DNA of 64,000 bases from Heterostelium album PN500 (Eukaryota > Evosea > Eumycetozoa > Acytosteliales > Acytosteliaceae): assembly GCF_000004825.1 (NCBI RefSeq), contig NW_008805068.1, positions 1,426,001-1,490,000 on the forward strand. Direction: 5' to 3'. This document shows, one piece after another, positions 32,411-42,924 of this stretch. Under the pieces are notes generated by a model. The model ran no database searches. It saw only the letters and a list, made by a program, of their open reading frames with translations, and was not told where the DNA came from. The position numbers and the translations under genes are program-made. How positions within the stretch are numbered: position 1 is the stretch's first letter; each line of letters opens with the position of its first letter.

Positions 32411-34952
32411 ATGTCAGCTATAAATGATTATGAGGATGATAATGACGATGAACAAGTAGATGTAAATAATATAGAGTTACTCAGTAATTTGAACGAGAGA
32501 TTTAAGAGATTACTAGAAGATGATCTAGATGGTGTTCATCTGTTTGTAGATAGACATTTCTTTCAGGTGATGAATTCTTTGGAGTTTGATCGTTTCGTAG
32601 AGCGTTGCGCCAATGTTAATTTATTGACGACAACCTTTAGTGCTACAAGATTAGATAGATTGTCTTTGTTTGGTGATGTATCGTCGTCTTCGTCTTCTTC
32701 ATCGTCGTCTTCAAAACTAGTTGTTATGATTGCCAGTTATCTCTGGGACTATGCAGATGCCATAAAGATGTTACTTTCACATCACTCTTTCGATGAGTGT
32801 CTTGTACTCAGTTCCATGTCGGAACTGGCGCATCTCTCACATCCACATCCAACACTGCCATCCGCTCAATCTTCAACTTCACCAAGTTCCTCTTCCACCT
32901 CCGCTAGTCACCACTCAGCAACTTCACCAAGCCCAACATCACCCAACTCCACCTCCTCCAACAGTAAATCATCATCATCATCATCGGTTGGCAACACTCA
33001 TCAATCAATATATCAAAGATTCCAAGCGGATTTCAAAGAGTCTGCCGATTGCTCTTCCAATGATTTCAGTTGTACAGTTCGATACTTCCCTGCGTGTTAC
33101 ACGATGTTGTCACCGAACTACTTTGTTCTTCCGGTTCAAAGCAGTGTGTTTCCACCACTCTACTTCACGGGACTGCAACAGCAACTCAATCAAAGCAGTC
33201 AGAGCAGTCTGGTGTCAAGCTCCGTGAAGAACGACTTGAAGCAACATGCAGGTATCCAACAGGACATTCACTTGACGACACACTCGCTTCTCTCTTTCAT
33301 GTCTGATCTCAAACTTGGCTCGGCATCGGGCGAAGATCTACACATCTATCCGGTCGGATCGTTCGCTGGCTACTTGGCCAACGAGATACACACGGTTCTC
33401 TCAACAGTACACAAAGATCAAACCGAAGATTATCATCCTATTTCACTGGTTCTGGTGGATCGATATCTTGATTTAGTTGGACCGTGCTCACACTCTGAGA
33501 ATGCACTCGATCGCATCTTCCAAACGGCAATGGTACATGACACACAGATGCCAGACATCAATATCAGTCCACTTTATAATAGACAACCATATAAATATCA
33601 ACAAGCTTTAAATAATAAGAATCAACAACAACAACAATCAACAACATCTTCTTCAATATCAAATCTAATAACACCATTACATAGAATATTCGGTACGATG
33701 AATATGCAAGGTGATAATGATCGTATTTGGGTGACGTTGGCAAGTAAGACACTGAGAGAAGCTGTTGTACTATTGAAGCGACGTGTTGTTGATATTGTAT
33801 CGCATGAAAACATCAACATTGACATTACATCGATCACAAGCAATGCCGGTGGTGCTATGAATCCGAATGGACTGATTCAATTGGTCGAACTACTTAAATC
33901 ACATAATCTTGCATTCAAATATAGAGATGACATACAGGCATTGTGTGCAGTTATCGAAACACTTCAATGTAGTCATCATCAACACTGGGACAACCTGTTA
34001 TCATTGGAAAAGATATTATTACTCTCTGCAGGTTACAGTAATAATAAATCAAATGATAACGATGATGATGATGATGATGATGACGACGATGAAGATGAAG
34101 AAGAAAGTTTATTAAGTCAAATATCAGAGATTATAAATTCACCTATATCATCTTCAGGTAATTAATTATAATTCTTTAACTATATAAGCTAAACTAAACT
34201 AAACAAAACTAATCTACTTAATTTCAATTGATTTAGATGAAAGTAAATATTCATTAAGAGAGATTATATCGTTATGTTTATTTGCATTCTCGTTGGTCGG
34301 TGAAAGATCATTCTCAAATGACGATCAATCAAAGTTGATCAATGCACTTCAATTAAGAATAGAGAATCTAGAGGAATCTGAAAAGAACGATGAAATATAT
34401 AAAGAGTTATTTAGTGATATCTTCGATGAAAATGAAGAGGAAGAAGATGATGATGAGAGTGGTGGTAATAAATCAAGTGAAGTAAAACTAAGAGAAAGAT
34501 TGAATTTGTTGTTGGATATCATGGAGATTGTTGCTCGTTCCAGGAAGAACTTGACAGAGTTCACTTCGTTGCTGAGAGGTGGCATGTCTGGTAGTACCTA
34601 CAAGTCGTTAATGACTCAGCTCGTATCGGCAATGCTAGAGCAGACTGAAAGCAAGGAGATCAAGGCATTGGAGCGTTTCAACCCATCGAAACTCGGATCG
34701 TTACTCGGTTTTGGCTGGGGTCGCTCAAAGAAGTTGCACCGTGTTGTAGACACACGTAAGATCATTATCTACGTATTGGGTGGTCTAACATTCTCAGAGC
34801 TCAAAGATCTACAAGACACCATCGAGAAATCACAAAGAACTAACAAATCACTATCACAACATCAGATTTTATTGGGTGGAACCAACATTGCAACTTCCAC
34901 TTCAATTATTTCAGGTATTACAAATATATTAACAGATAAATTGCAATCATAA
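32411..34952 (+). CDS. SCFD2-like Sec1/Munc18 family protein
   Basis: Two exons (32411-34157, 34237-34952), 820 residues. An acidic N terminus precedes Sec1-like blocks: LLEDDLDGVHLFVD, HPISLVLVDRYLDLVGPCSH, KTLREAVVLLKRRVVDIVSHENI, HWDNLLSLEKILLLSAG and, near the C terminus, KIIIYVLGGLTFSELKDL. These follow the order and spacing of human SCFD2 rather than Sly1 or Vps45. SM-family proteins bind SNAREs in vesicle fusion; SCFD2 is the least studied and its role is unclear. Ser-rich and Asp-rich inserts (about 90-100, 160-200, 550-565) lengthen it relative to the human protein. Confidence 0.85.
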
Positions 34953-35404
34953 ATTATTATATTTTTATAAAAATTCTTTTTTTTTTTTTGTTGTTTTCGT
35001 GCATTCATTAATTTATGTAGTTTTGTTTGTCTCTCGAAAAAAAAGTTTATTAAATTAATTAAACATTTCTTTTGAGCATGTTGTTTTTTTTTTTCTGAAA
35101 ATCAAAAAATTTAATTTTTTTTTTATTAAATTTTTGGCAAGAAGGTGATAAAAAAATTAATTTATATGTGTTTAGTTGATCATCAAAAAACAATATTAAA
35201 AATTAATATCTATTCATTGTAGTTAACCTTTATTGTATTATAGTTTTTTTTCAAATATATATATTTGCTTTTTATTTTTTATTTAAATAGTTTAAGAGAT
35301 TAAAAAGTTGAATAAATAGATAGATAGAGTTGGTCGATTTTTAAAAAGTTTGGAAGATTGTAGAGTTGTTATTCTACGGGAATAAGAGATATATATAGGA
35401 AAAA
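34953..35404. other. Intergenic, AT-rich
   Basis: 3' flank of the SCFD2-like gene and promoter of the AP-2 mu gene. Oligo-T runs only. Confidence 0.6.
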
Positions 35405-37119
35405 ATGATTAGTGCATTGTTTTTAATGAATGGAAAGGGTGAGGTTTTGATCTCACGTATTTATAGAGATGATATTAGGTAAATTGTTATATATTACATT
35501 AATAGTTAGTTTGTCAATGATTATATTAATATAATTGTTTGATATTTATAATAATTATAATAATAATAATAATAATAATAATATATAAATTATGCAGTCG
35601 TGGTGTTGCAAATGCATTCAGATTAGAGGTAGTATCGTCGAAAGAGAACAGATCACCTGTGAAACTCATTGGTTCGACATCGTTCATGTACATTAAGGTA
35701 GGAGGAATCTATGTAGTTGGTGTTTCACGTCAAAATGTAAATGCATGCATGGTATTCGAAGTACTCCATCAATTGGTAGACATCTTCAAATCATATTTCG
35801 ATAATTTCGATGAAGATTCAATTAGAAATAACTTTGTATTGGTTTATGAATTATTAGATGGTAAGTTAGAATATATCTATATAACATAAGAATATTAAAT
35901 AATAACAACATTTGTTTATTAACAAATTATAATCTTTTCTTTTTCTTTTATTTACTTTTTAGAAATTCTTGATTTTGGATATCCACAAAACTGTTCGACC
36001 GATGTATTGAAATTGTATATCACACAAGGTCAAGGTAAATTGAAGTCACTTGATAAAGTATGTATAGAGAGAGATTAGATTAGATTGATAAATAGATAGA
36101 TAGATTGATAGATTGAAGTGAAGAAACTAATAATATATTTATTTACAAAAAGTTGAAACAAGAGAAACTATCAAAGATTACAATTCAAGCAACTGGTACT
36201 ACACCATGGAGAACACCGGATATCAAGCACAAGCGAAATGAAATTTATATAGATGTTGTAGAGTCGGTCAATTTGTTGATGTCGGCAGAGGGTAACATTC
36301 TACGTGCCGATGTCACCGGTCAGGTCATGATGAAGTGCTATCTCTCTGGTATGCCAGAGTGCAAGTTTGGTATGAACGACAAGGTGTTGATGGAGAAGGA
36401 GCGTACCGGTCCATCCACTGCACCCAAACGAAGAACCAACGGTGTTGAAATCGACGATATTACATTCCATCAGTGTGTCAGACTTGGTAAGTTTGACACT
36501 GACCGTACCATCAGTTTTGTTCCACCCGATGGTGAATTCGAATTGATGAAGTAAGTTGAGAGTCATCAGTCAGCGACAATAGGAAATAACCATATTTTAT
36601 GATTCTAATATAATATTCAATCCATTCTAATTCTCTTTTAGATATCGTACTACTGAGCATATAAATTTACCATTCAAGGTTATTCCTATTGTAAAGGAGA
36701 TGGGTAGAACCAGAATTGAAGCAAGTGTAACTGTAAAATCTAATTTTAGTTCAAAGATGTTTGGTACCAATGTTAAGGTCATCATTCCAACACCCAAGAA
36801 CACAGCGGTCTGTAAGATTGTTGTGGCCGCCGGTAAGGCCAAGTACATTCCCGAGCAGGACGCAATCATCTGGAGAATCAGAAGATTCCCAGGTGACACT
36901 GAGTTCACACTGAGAGCCGAAGTCGATTTGATGGCATCGGTTAATCTCGATAAGAAAGCATGGTCTCGTCCACCAATCTCTATGGAGTTCCAAGTGACTA
37001 TGTTTACAGCATCCGGTTTCTTTGTACGTTTCTTAAAGGTTGTCGAAAAGAGCAATTACACACCAATCAAATGGGTTAGATATCTAACAAAGGCTGGTAC
37101 CTATCAGAATCGTATTTAA
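35405..37119 (+). CDS. apm2: AP-2 clathrin adaptor mu subunit
   Basis: Five exons (35405-35478, 35598-35860, 35963-36057, 36153-36550, 36642-37119) giving 435 residues, the same length as human AP2M1. The N-terminal longin-like part reads [21 protein letters not shown] and [14 protein letters not shown]. The mu homology domain follows from about 160: [64 protein letters not shown] phosphoregulated linker Thr is likely at GTTPWR, by analogy with Thr156. AP-2 mu binds PIP2 and YxxPhi cargo signals in clathrin endocytosis at the plasma membrane. Confidence 0.95.
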
Positions 37120-37292
37120 AAAAAAGAAAAGAAAAAGAAAAAGAAAAGAAATAGGATCATTTCAAACCTTTTTTGAACAAAAAGATAATGTGATAAGAAC
37201 AAAAAAAAAAAAACTAGTATAATAATCAATTTAACTTTACAATCAATCTATGTTTAAAAAATTAAAATAAATTAAATAAAACAGAGAAATAA

Positions 37293-37329
37293 GTAACCAT
37301 CCTATTAACCAATGACCTATTCAAAGTGT
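37293..37329. repeat. 37-bp duplicated block, copy A
   Basis: GTAACCATCC... to AAAGTGT; 33 of 37 bases match copy B at 37740 with no gaps. It overlaps the end of the minus-strand gene remnant. Confidence 0.85.
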
Positions 37330-37580
37330 AAACATTTTCGTGAATTCGATTTACCTTGGCCCAACCAACGAAGTTCTATAATGGTATCTGTGACTCTGTG
37401 TCTTGAGTAGTGATCCAAAGAAATGACTTTGGAGTGAAATGTACCATAATCAAAATCACTGGCGATACTACAGCCGAGAATCATATTTCTTTTAGCTTTG
37501 ATTCTACAATCATTGTGAAATACTTTATCAACAAATTCTTTGATTGTTAAGGTTGATTGGAGAGTAAAAGTGTGGATAAA
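37317..37580 (-). pseudogene. Unidentified gene remnant
   Basis: A minus-strand frame open for 88 codons reads as normal protein: LTIKEFVDKVFHNDCRIKAK, NMILGCSIASDFDYGTF, VTDTIIELRWLGQGK. It ends in TAG at 37317. Just upstream a different frame reads as protein (LDRNLIYPHFYS), suggesting a frameshift near 37560. There is no good start codon or splice acceptor. Composition is coding-like. Family unknown. Confidence 0.4.
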
Positions 37581-37739
37581 TTAAATTTCGATCCAACATG
37601 GGTTTTATTATTATTTTAATTTATATACTATATTGAAGAAAAATTTTTTTTTTCTTTTTTAATAAATTTATAAATAAATAATTCTAATAATATTTCTTGG
37701 ACATAAAACAATAGTTATAAAACGAAAGTTAACCAAAAG

Positions 37740-37776
37740 GTAACCATCCCATAAACCAATGACCTATGTAAAGTGT
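37740..37776. repeat. 37-bp duplicated block, copy B
   Basis: Second copy of the block at 37293. It contains TCCCATAA, which fits the DUSE promoter motif of dictyostelid small RNA genes; copy A has TCCTATTA instead. Confidence 0.85.
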
Positions 37777-38679
37777 CAGATTTTTAAAGGCGTTCGTCAA
37801 CTTTCGTTTTTTTTTTTTTTCGCAAAGTTTGAATGATGATTCGTTTTCGTGTTTCATATGAATCACCTCATGTTTCTAATAAGACGTTACTTAAAGTATC
37901 TGATCAAGCTTTATTTTTTTTTTTTTTCTCGGCTAAGTTTCGACTTTGAAAAAAGATAGCAAAAAGTAGTGTGTAAAGATAGTAACTGACACTATTTTTG
38001 AGTTCAAAGATGAGTAATCCTGATCTCTTTTTAAAATATGTATACGAAAAAAAAAAAGTTATAAGAGATTATGAAAAATGAATTCATTTAGATGATTTGA
38101 GATTTTAAACTGCCTCGGAATTTGTTATTTACAGACAAGATTTAAAGGTGTTTATCTATATTATCTAATTTAGTTTTAGCTACAATTGAGTCATGTCTAT
38201 CCAAGTTATTAAATTATCATAATCAATCGAGATACCAGACTATTTTGAATCTATTCCAATTTAAACCCCAAAATATTTATTTAAATTTGGAAAAAAAGAT
38301 TTAGAAAAATTATTCAATTTGAAACAAAATGATTGTTTATTTAAATTTTCAACAGACAACATTAGTATTATAAACTATAAGATATATATTATAACCTTAT
38401 AAATGTATCTATAGTCTGTTTTTATAAGAAAAAGGAAAAATAAAAGATTATTCATTTGAAGATTTAGATTCAAAAATTGGAAATTATTGTTGTTTACTCC
38501 AATTCTATATATATTTTTTACAATCAATCACTTGCAATTGATTTCTTGTCTATTTTCTGTTCTAAATATCAAATTCTTTTTTGTGAATAAGTGAATTTGT
38601 ATAATATCCGTTTTATGATAGGTTTGTTTTGCATTAGAAATATAAAGTAAGAAAACCAAATTTCCATGACAACAAAAAA

Positions 38680-38752
38680 GCTTCTGTGGCTCAGTAAGCA
38701 GAGCATTCCGCTGTTAACCGAATGGTCGTTGGTTCGATCCCAACCAGGAGCG
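38680..38752 (+). tRNA. tRNA-Asn(GTT), possibly impaired
   Basis: A 73-nt cloverleaf with acceptor GCTTCTG/CAGGAGC, T stem GTTGG/CCAAC, loop TTCGATC, anticodon loop CTGTTAA with GTT at 38713-38715, discriminator G. The B box GGTTCGATCCC is intact. The anticodon stem TTCCG/CCGAA has one C-C mismatch. No run of four or more T follows for over 100 bp, so the usual pol III terminator is missing. An 11-bp tandem array and a truncated retroelement lie just downstream. Confidence 0.82.
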
Positions 38753-38785
38753 AATTTAAATATGATATTCTCACCGGATGCGGAT

Positions 38786-38913
38786 AAGCAACATCTAAGC
38801 AACATCTAAGCAACATCTAAGCAACATCTAAGCAACATCTAAGCAACATCTAAGCAACATCTAAGCAACATCTAAGCAACATCTAAGCAACATCTAAGCA
38901 ACATCTAAGCAAC
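38786..38913 (+). repeat. 11-bp tandem array, 11.6 copies
   Basis: AAGCAACATCT repeated 11 times without a visible mismatch, plus a 7-nt partial unit. It starts 34 bp after tRNA-Asn and runs directly into the retroelement fragment. Confidence 0.97.
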
Positions 38914-39519
38914 TGTGATGTAATCATTGGGTATTCCCGCTATACCAAAAGGGAAGTTAACTAATTATGATCTGCTCCACAAGCATCTTCCCACCTTACT
39001 GTTTCTATCTGTACATTCGTTATGGCAGGCGCTGTCCTGTAAAATGTTTGGTGATGGTACCCAATACAAGCTGGAAAATACCGTCAAGAGAGCAGTCACC
39101 CATTACAAATTAATCGGTGCCAATTACCACAAGCTTAACTTCACAATCGCTAATTCTATCTCCCAAGGAGTCTCTGTCGATTGCTCTGCAATAACACTTA
39201 AATTTAAATCTGATTGGAATCCAAATCCTTCCAACTACGTGCCACCACTTTATACTGTTGTTCATCAACACACAACTACTGTTAGATCTATTCTATCTTA
39301 ATACTACTCAAATTATTAATTAATAATAACTAAATGATTAGTCTAAATCTATAAACAATAATAATAACGATAATAATATTTTATTGGCTATTTCTCACGG
39401 CCTGTGTGAGAATGTATATATAATATAAAACACGAACTAACAGGTTAATCAATACCTGCAATTTGTTGGCTGATCATGAGTCAACAAATCCTTTTTTGAA
39501 AAAAAAAAAAAAAAAAAAA
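38914..39519 (+). mobile_element. 5'-truncated non-LTR retrotransposon, 3' end with A tail
   Basis: A short coding fragment (to 39301) is followed by a 200-nt 3' UTR with three hairpins and a ~20-nt A tail (39499-39519). The 5' cut and A tail are hallmarks of LINE insertion. It lies about 160 bp downstream of tRNA-Asn in the same orientation, consistent with the downstream tRNA preference known for TRE3-type elements. Confidence 0.65.
38924..39301 (+). pseudogene. Probable C-terminal piece of retrotransposon ORF2
   Basis: 125 open codons after a TAA at 38921-38923, no ATG near the start. Text such as FLSVHSLWQALSCKMFGDG resembles the C-terminal region of LINE ORF2 proteins. Identification rests mainly on the A-tailed 3' UTR behind it. 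Confidence 0.5.
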
Positions 39520-39599
39520 CAAAAACTTTGTATTAATTACTATATAGAACACTCTATCTATAACTTATACTGTTATACATGTAGGTTTATTTAACACAG

Positions 39600-39726
39600 A
39601 ATAGTAAATATAATATAATAATAGTAAAGTTATACTGATGGACTGACTGTAAATAATAAATAAAATAGCAGGTTAATATAAAAACCTGAAATTTGAGGTA
39701 TTAAATAAAATAAAAAAAAAAGAAAA
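39600..39726 (+). mobile_element. Second, related retroelement 3' end
   Basis: Carries the same CAGGTTAAT...ACCTG hairpin followed by AATTTG as the element at 38914-39519 (39669-39688 versus 39441-39458), then an A-rich tail (39703-39726). No coding sequence. The left edge is uncertain. Confidence 0.5.
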
Positions 39727-39729
39727 GAT

Positions 39730-39784
39730 TTTGCTAGATACTAGCAAATGGAAGTTTATCAATAATAATTCAGTTAACTGAATT
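39730..39784. repeat. Inverted repeat and 18-bp palindrome
   Basis: TTTGCTAG-ATA-CTAGCAAA at 39730-39748 and the perfect palindrome AATTCAGTTAACTGAATT at 39767-39784, just after the second A-rich tail. Confidence 0.8.
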
Positions 39785-40252
39785 TATTAAATACAAATCA
39801 AATAAAAATAAAAATGAGTATAATTTCTGTAGGGTCAAAATATGTAATTTAATCATTTGTTTCTCTTCTTTTCTATTTATAAAATCGTATATTTTAAAGT
39901 TTTTTTATAAATTCTTCTCCAACAATGATATCAGTGCAGATAAACATTGAAAAAGAGTCTTCGTTGTTTTAAAGAGTTATCAAATAGACTAAATCTTTTC
40001 GTGGTGGTGATGTCGATTAGGGTTTCTTTATTCCTCTGACTCGACAACCAGCAATTGTTAACAACAACAACAATGATAATAATAATAATGATAGTAACAC
40101 TATTAAATTGAATGGTGCTCGTTGCTGTATTATTTATTTATTTGTTGTTTGTTGTTTGTTATGAAGTATTTGATTGTTTGGTTTTATGTTGGGTTGGTGC
40201 TATTATTAATATTATTCAATTTACATTGGAGGAAACATAGCAAAAGGAAAAG
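39785..40252. other. Intergenic, AT-rich
   Basis: Promoter-like DNA before the 51-residue gene, with AAC and AAT repeats. No other gene seen. Confidence 0.6.
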
Positions 40253-40502
40253 ATGAGTCGTGTACTCAAAGAGCGATTACCACCATGGATGGATTTCAAA
40301 TTAACCGATAAAGTACTACATAAAGAAGCTATAGATAAAATATTAGATATTAAAATGGTATGTCAATTGAGAGAGAGGTATATATATATTGATAGATATT
40401 GTTTAGCTTACTAATCTAAATTTAATAAATAATAATAATAATTGTTTATAGAGTAAAAAGACATTCTTACAATCACCACCGATCGACTCTGACTATTATT
40501 GA
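40253..40502 (+). CDS. Small 51-residue protein, unidentified
   Basis: Two exons (40253-40357, 40452-40502) separated by a 94-nt AT-rich intron with GTATGT donor and TTATAG acceptor; phase 0. The product starts MSRVLKERLPPWMDFKLTDK and ends PPIDSDYY. It is basic at the N terminus, with a short predicted helix (HKEAIDKILDIKM) and no membrane segment or Cys. Coding-like codon use and a proper intron support a real gene. I do not recognise the family; a small subunit of a larger complex would fit the size, but that is a guess. Confidence 0.6.
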
Positions 40503-40589
40503 ATTGTTTGTGTGAAGTTCATTTTGTTTTTATTGATCTATAAAAACCTTCAACATAGATAATAGATAGATAATATTCAAGTTGGTAAA

Positions 40590-40651
40590 TTATATTATAT
40601 TACATTATATTATATTATATTATATTATATTATATTATATTATATTATATA
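40590..40651. repeat. (TATAT)n 5-bp microsatellite
   Basis: About twelve 5-bp units with one C interruption, in the convergent 3' region of the small gene and the sirtuin. Confidence 0.9.
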
Positions 40652-40669
40652 TTTAGAGTTTATTATTTA

Positions 40670-42370
40670 TTATGATTTTGTCCAATCGACTTTATTATCA
40701 ATTTCCTTGACAAAATTATCGCAATCACCCAAATATACATAGTCAAACTCGTGAGGCTGACCGACAATCTCTCTATTAATTAAAATCTGTGGGATCTTTG
40801 AATCCAGAATCTCTGGTATAAGTGCAACGGGCTGGACTTTGAGCGATGATCCCATGACGATGAGTAGGTCTACGTTGTCGCGGTCCAGTCCAACGCACTG
40901 ATCGAAGCGATCCGGCAGATTCTCACCAAAGAAAACAATGTCTGGTTTCATAAACGATGTATTATTATTACAATTTACACAATAGGGAATCTCTTGCTTC
41001 ATGATGGTATCTCGAAGTGCTGCTCCCTCCACCATAGTATTACAGGTGACACATGTAGCAGTCTTGAATGATCCATGGCAGTTCACCAGCTTCTCTGAGG
41101 TTATTCCAACGATGTGCTCGAGTGTATCGATATTCTGTGTGTAGTTTCGCAGTAGTTTTCCATGCTCGTCCAGCTTCTTCAAGAAGTAGTGAGTTGGCGA
41201 CGGTTTGTGGCTGCCCGGATATATCTCCTTGGCAAACTCAAAGAATGGACGGGGATCCTCCCGGAGATAGCGAATATCAAACAACGACTCTGGCTCTGGA
41301 AGATTGTACTTTTTCTCGATGGTATCATAGACACCGCCTTTGGAACGAAAATCTGGAATTCCACAGGAAACACTGACACCGGCACCCGTCACAACAACAA
41401 TATTTTTACATTTCGATATTAAATTTACAGCGTCTTCCAACGAGTTGATATGTTGGAGCTTCTTTCGGAACGGTCGACAAAATTGTTTATACTTGATATA
41501 ATTACAAAACAAATGCAATGCTATTTTTTTCTTTGTCAAATAGGATTTTATCAATCCCCACACATCATCTTCACCTTCCTCCAATTCCAATTTCTTTAAT
41601 TTTAAAAATTAAATTATTATAGATTAATAAAATTGTTTTTGCGAAGAAAATGCTATTTAATATAATATTTATAAATACTTACAAAACCTAAATCTTTTGT
41701 AAATTTAGTTGGATCCACTCCTAAAACTCTATTTTTTTCAATATGTTCCGATATTAGTGCTCTGGCAACATCCAAGAGTTCCTGTTGATCGTCTACCAAC
41801 TTGGATTCGACTGCCAACTTTAAATTTGCTTCGGTCTCGCTATCATGCTCTGGTTCGCTACTGCTACCATCGTCATAGTATTCGTCGTTTTCGTCTTCGT
41901 TTTCATTGTAGTCGGTACTCTCTACTATGGTTTCGCCATCGGATGTTTCACTCGCCAGATGTTCGTGCATCTCCTGACCAATATCAACATCACTATTATG
42001 ATTACTTAGATTATTTAGATTGTTTTCTATATTTCCACCAACATGATTCTGATCATCGTAATTGGTGTCGTCTTCATTACTATTGCAATCCAATTTATCA
42101 TTATTTCCATCACCATTCTGATGATGATGATTATTTACAATTTCTGAAAGCTGACCACCACTAACACTCTCATTTCCATTTTCATATTTCCTAATTTATC
42201 AAACAAAACAAAGTTATTAAAATTTGAAAAAAAAAAAAACAAAGAAAAAAAAACAAAAAAAAACCAAATACATACACTTTTTTCTCAACATGTTGTTCCT
42301 CGCTATTTTCTTCAACTTTTGAGTTTATGAGCAATTGTTCTTCTTCTAATACTCTTTTATTATTATTCAT
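40670..42370 (-). CDS. Sirtuin, SIRT1-like NAD-dependent deacetylase
   Basis: Three exons (42276-42370, 41683-42190, 40670-41593), 508 residues. The N-terminal 200 residues are acidic and Asn/Ser-rich. A SIRT1-type segment (EEGEDDVWGLIKSYL) leads into the catalytic domain: GAGVSVSCGIPDFRS (~271), TQNIDTLE (~353), catalytic His in NCHGS (~374), zinc Cys pairs CVTC (382/385) and CVNC (406/409), PDIVFFGENLP, and VMGSSLKVQP. All key residues are present, so it should be active. SIRT1-class enzymes deacetylate histones and nuclear proteins. Probably the counterpart of D. discoideum sir2A, by overall layout. Confidence 0.92.
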
Positions 42371-42924
42371 TTTATTTTATTTATATAAATAAATAAAAAG
42401 TGTTTTATATTTATATAAATATATATTTATTATTATTTTATTAATAAATAAATAAAAGAAAATAATTATAATTAAAATAAAAATAAACGTAAAAATTAAT
42501 TGAGAAATAAAAAATTAGTAACTTTTTAAAAAAATTCAAAACAATTTTTTTATTTTTTTCTATCGACACCACACTTTCCACCCCCTTGCAAAAAAATTTC
42601 AGTTTTTCTTCTGTCTTGACAATTCCTTCACAGTTTATTTTGACTTTTTTTATATTTAATTTTTGTTTTCCAGTTTTTTTAATTTTAATCAAAACTTAAA
42701 AATTCAAATCTAAATGATAAGATTAAATTTAATTATTTGATTTGGAATATTAGTAATATTAATTTCTTAGATTTGGTGAAAATCAAATCGTATTTGGGCT
42801 GGATTTTGGAAAAAAAAAAAAAAAATGAAAATTTTCAAAAAATCAAAATTTAAATTACTTTTTTTTTTTTGTTTATTAATTTGTCAGATTTATATAGTTG
42901 ATCTTCAATTGATATATAAAAGAT
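42371..42924. promoter_or_regulatory. Divergent promoter region of sirtuin and EIPR1
   Basis: 554 bp between head-to-head genes, AT-rich with T and A runs. The minus-strand frame 42441-42692 is Lys/Phe/Tyr low-complexity and rejected. Confidence 0.5.

Larger units (their letters stand above)
37120..38679. other. Intergenic, gene remnant and duplicated block
   Basis: 1.56 kb between AP-2 mu and tRNA-Asn. It contains a minus-strand gene remnant (37317-37580) and two copies of a 37-bp block (own entries). The rest is AT-rich with T runs; no other gene seen. Confidence 0.55.

Noticed and set aside
42441-42692. Minus-strand 83-codon ORF
   Set aside because: Lys/Phe/Tyr low-complexity in promoter DNA.
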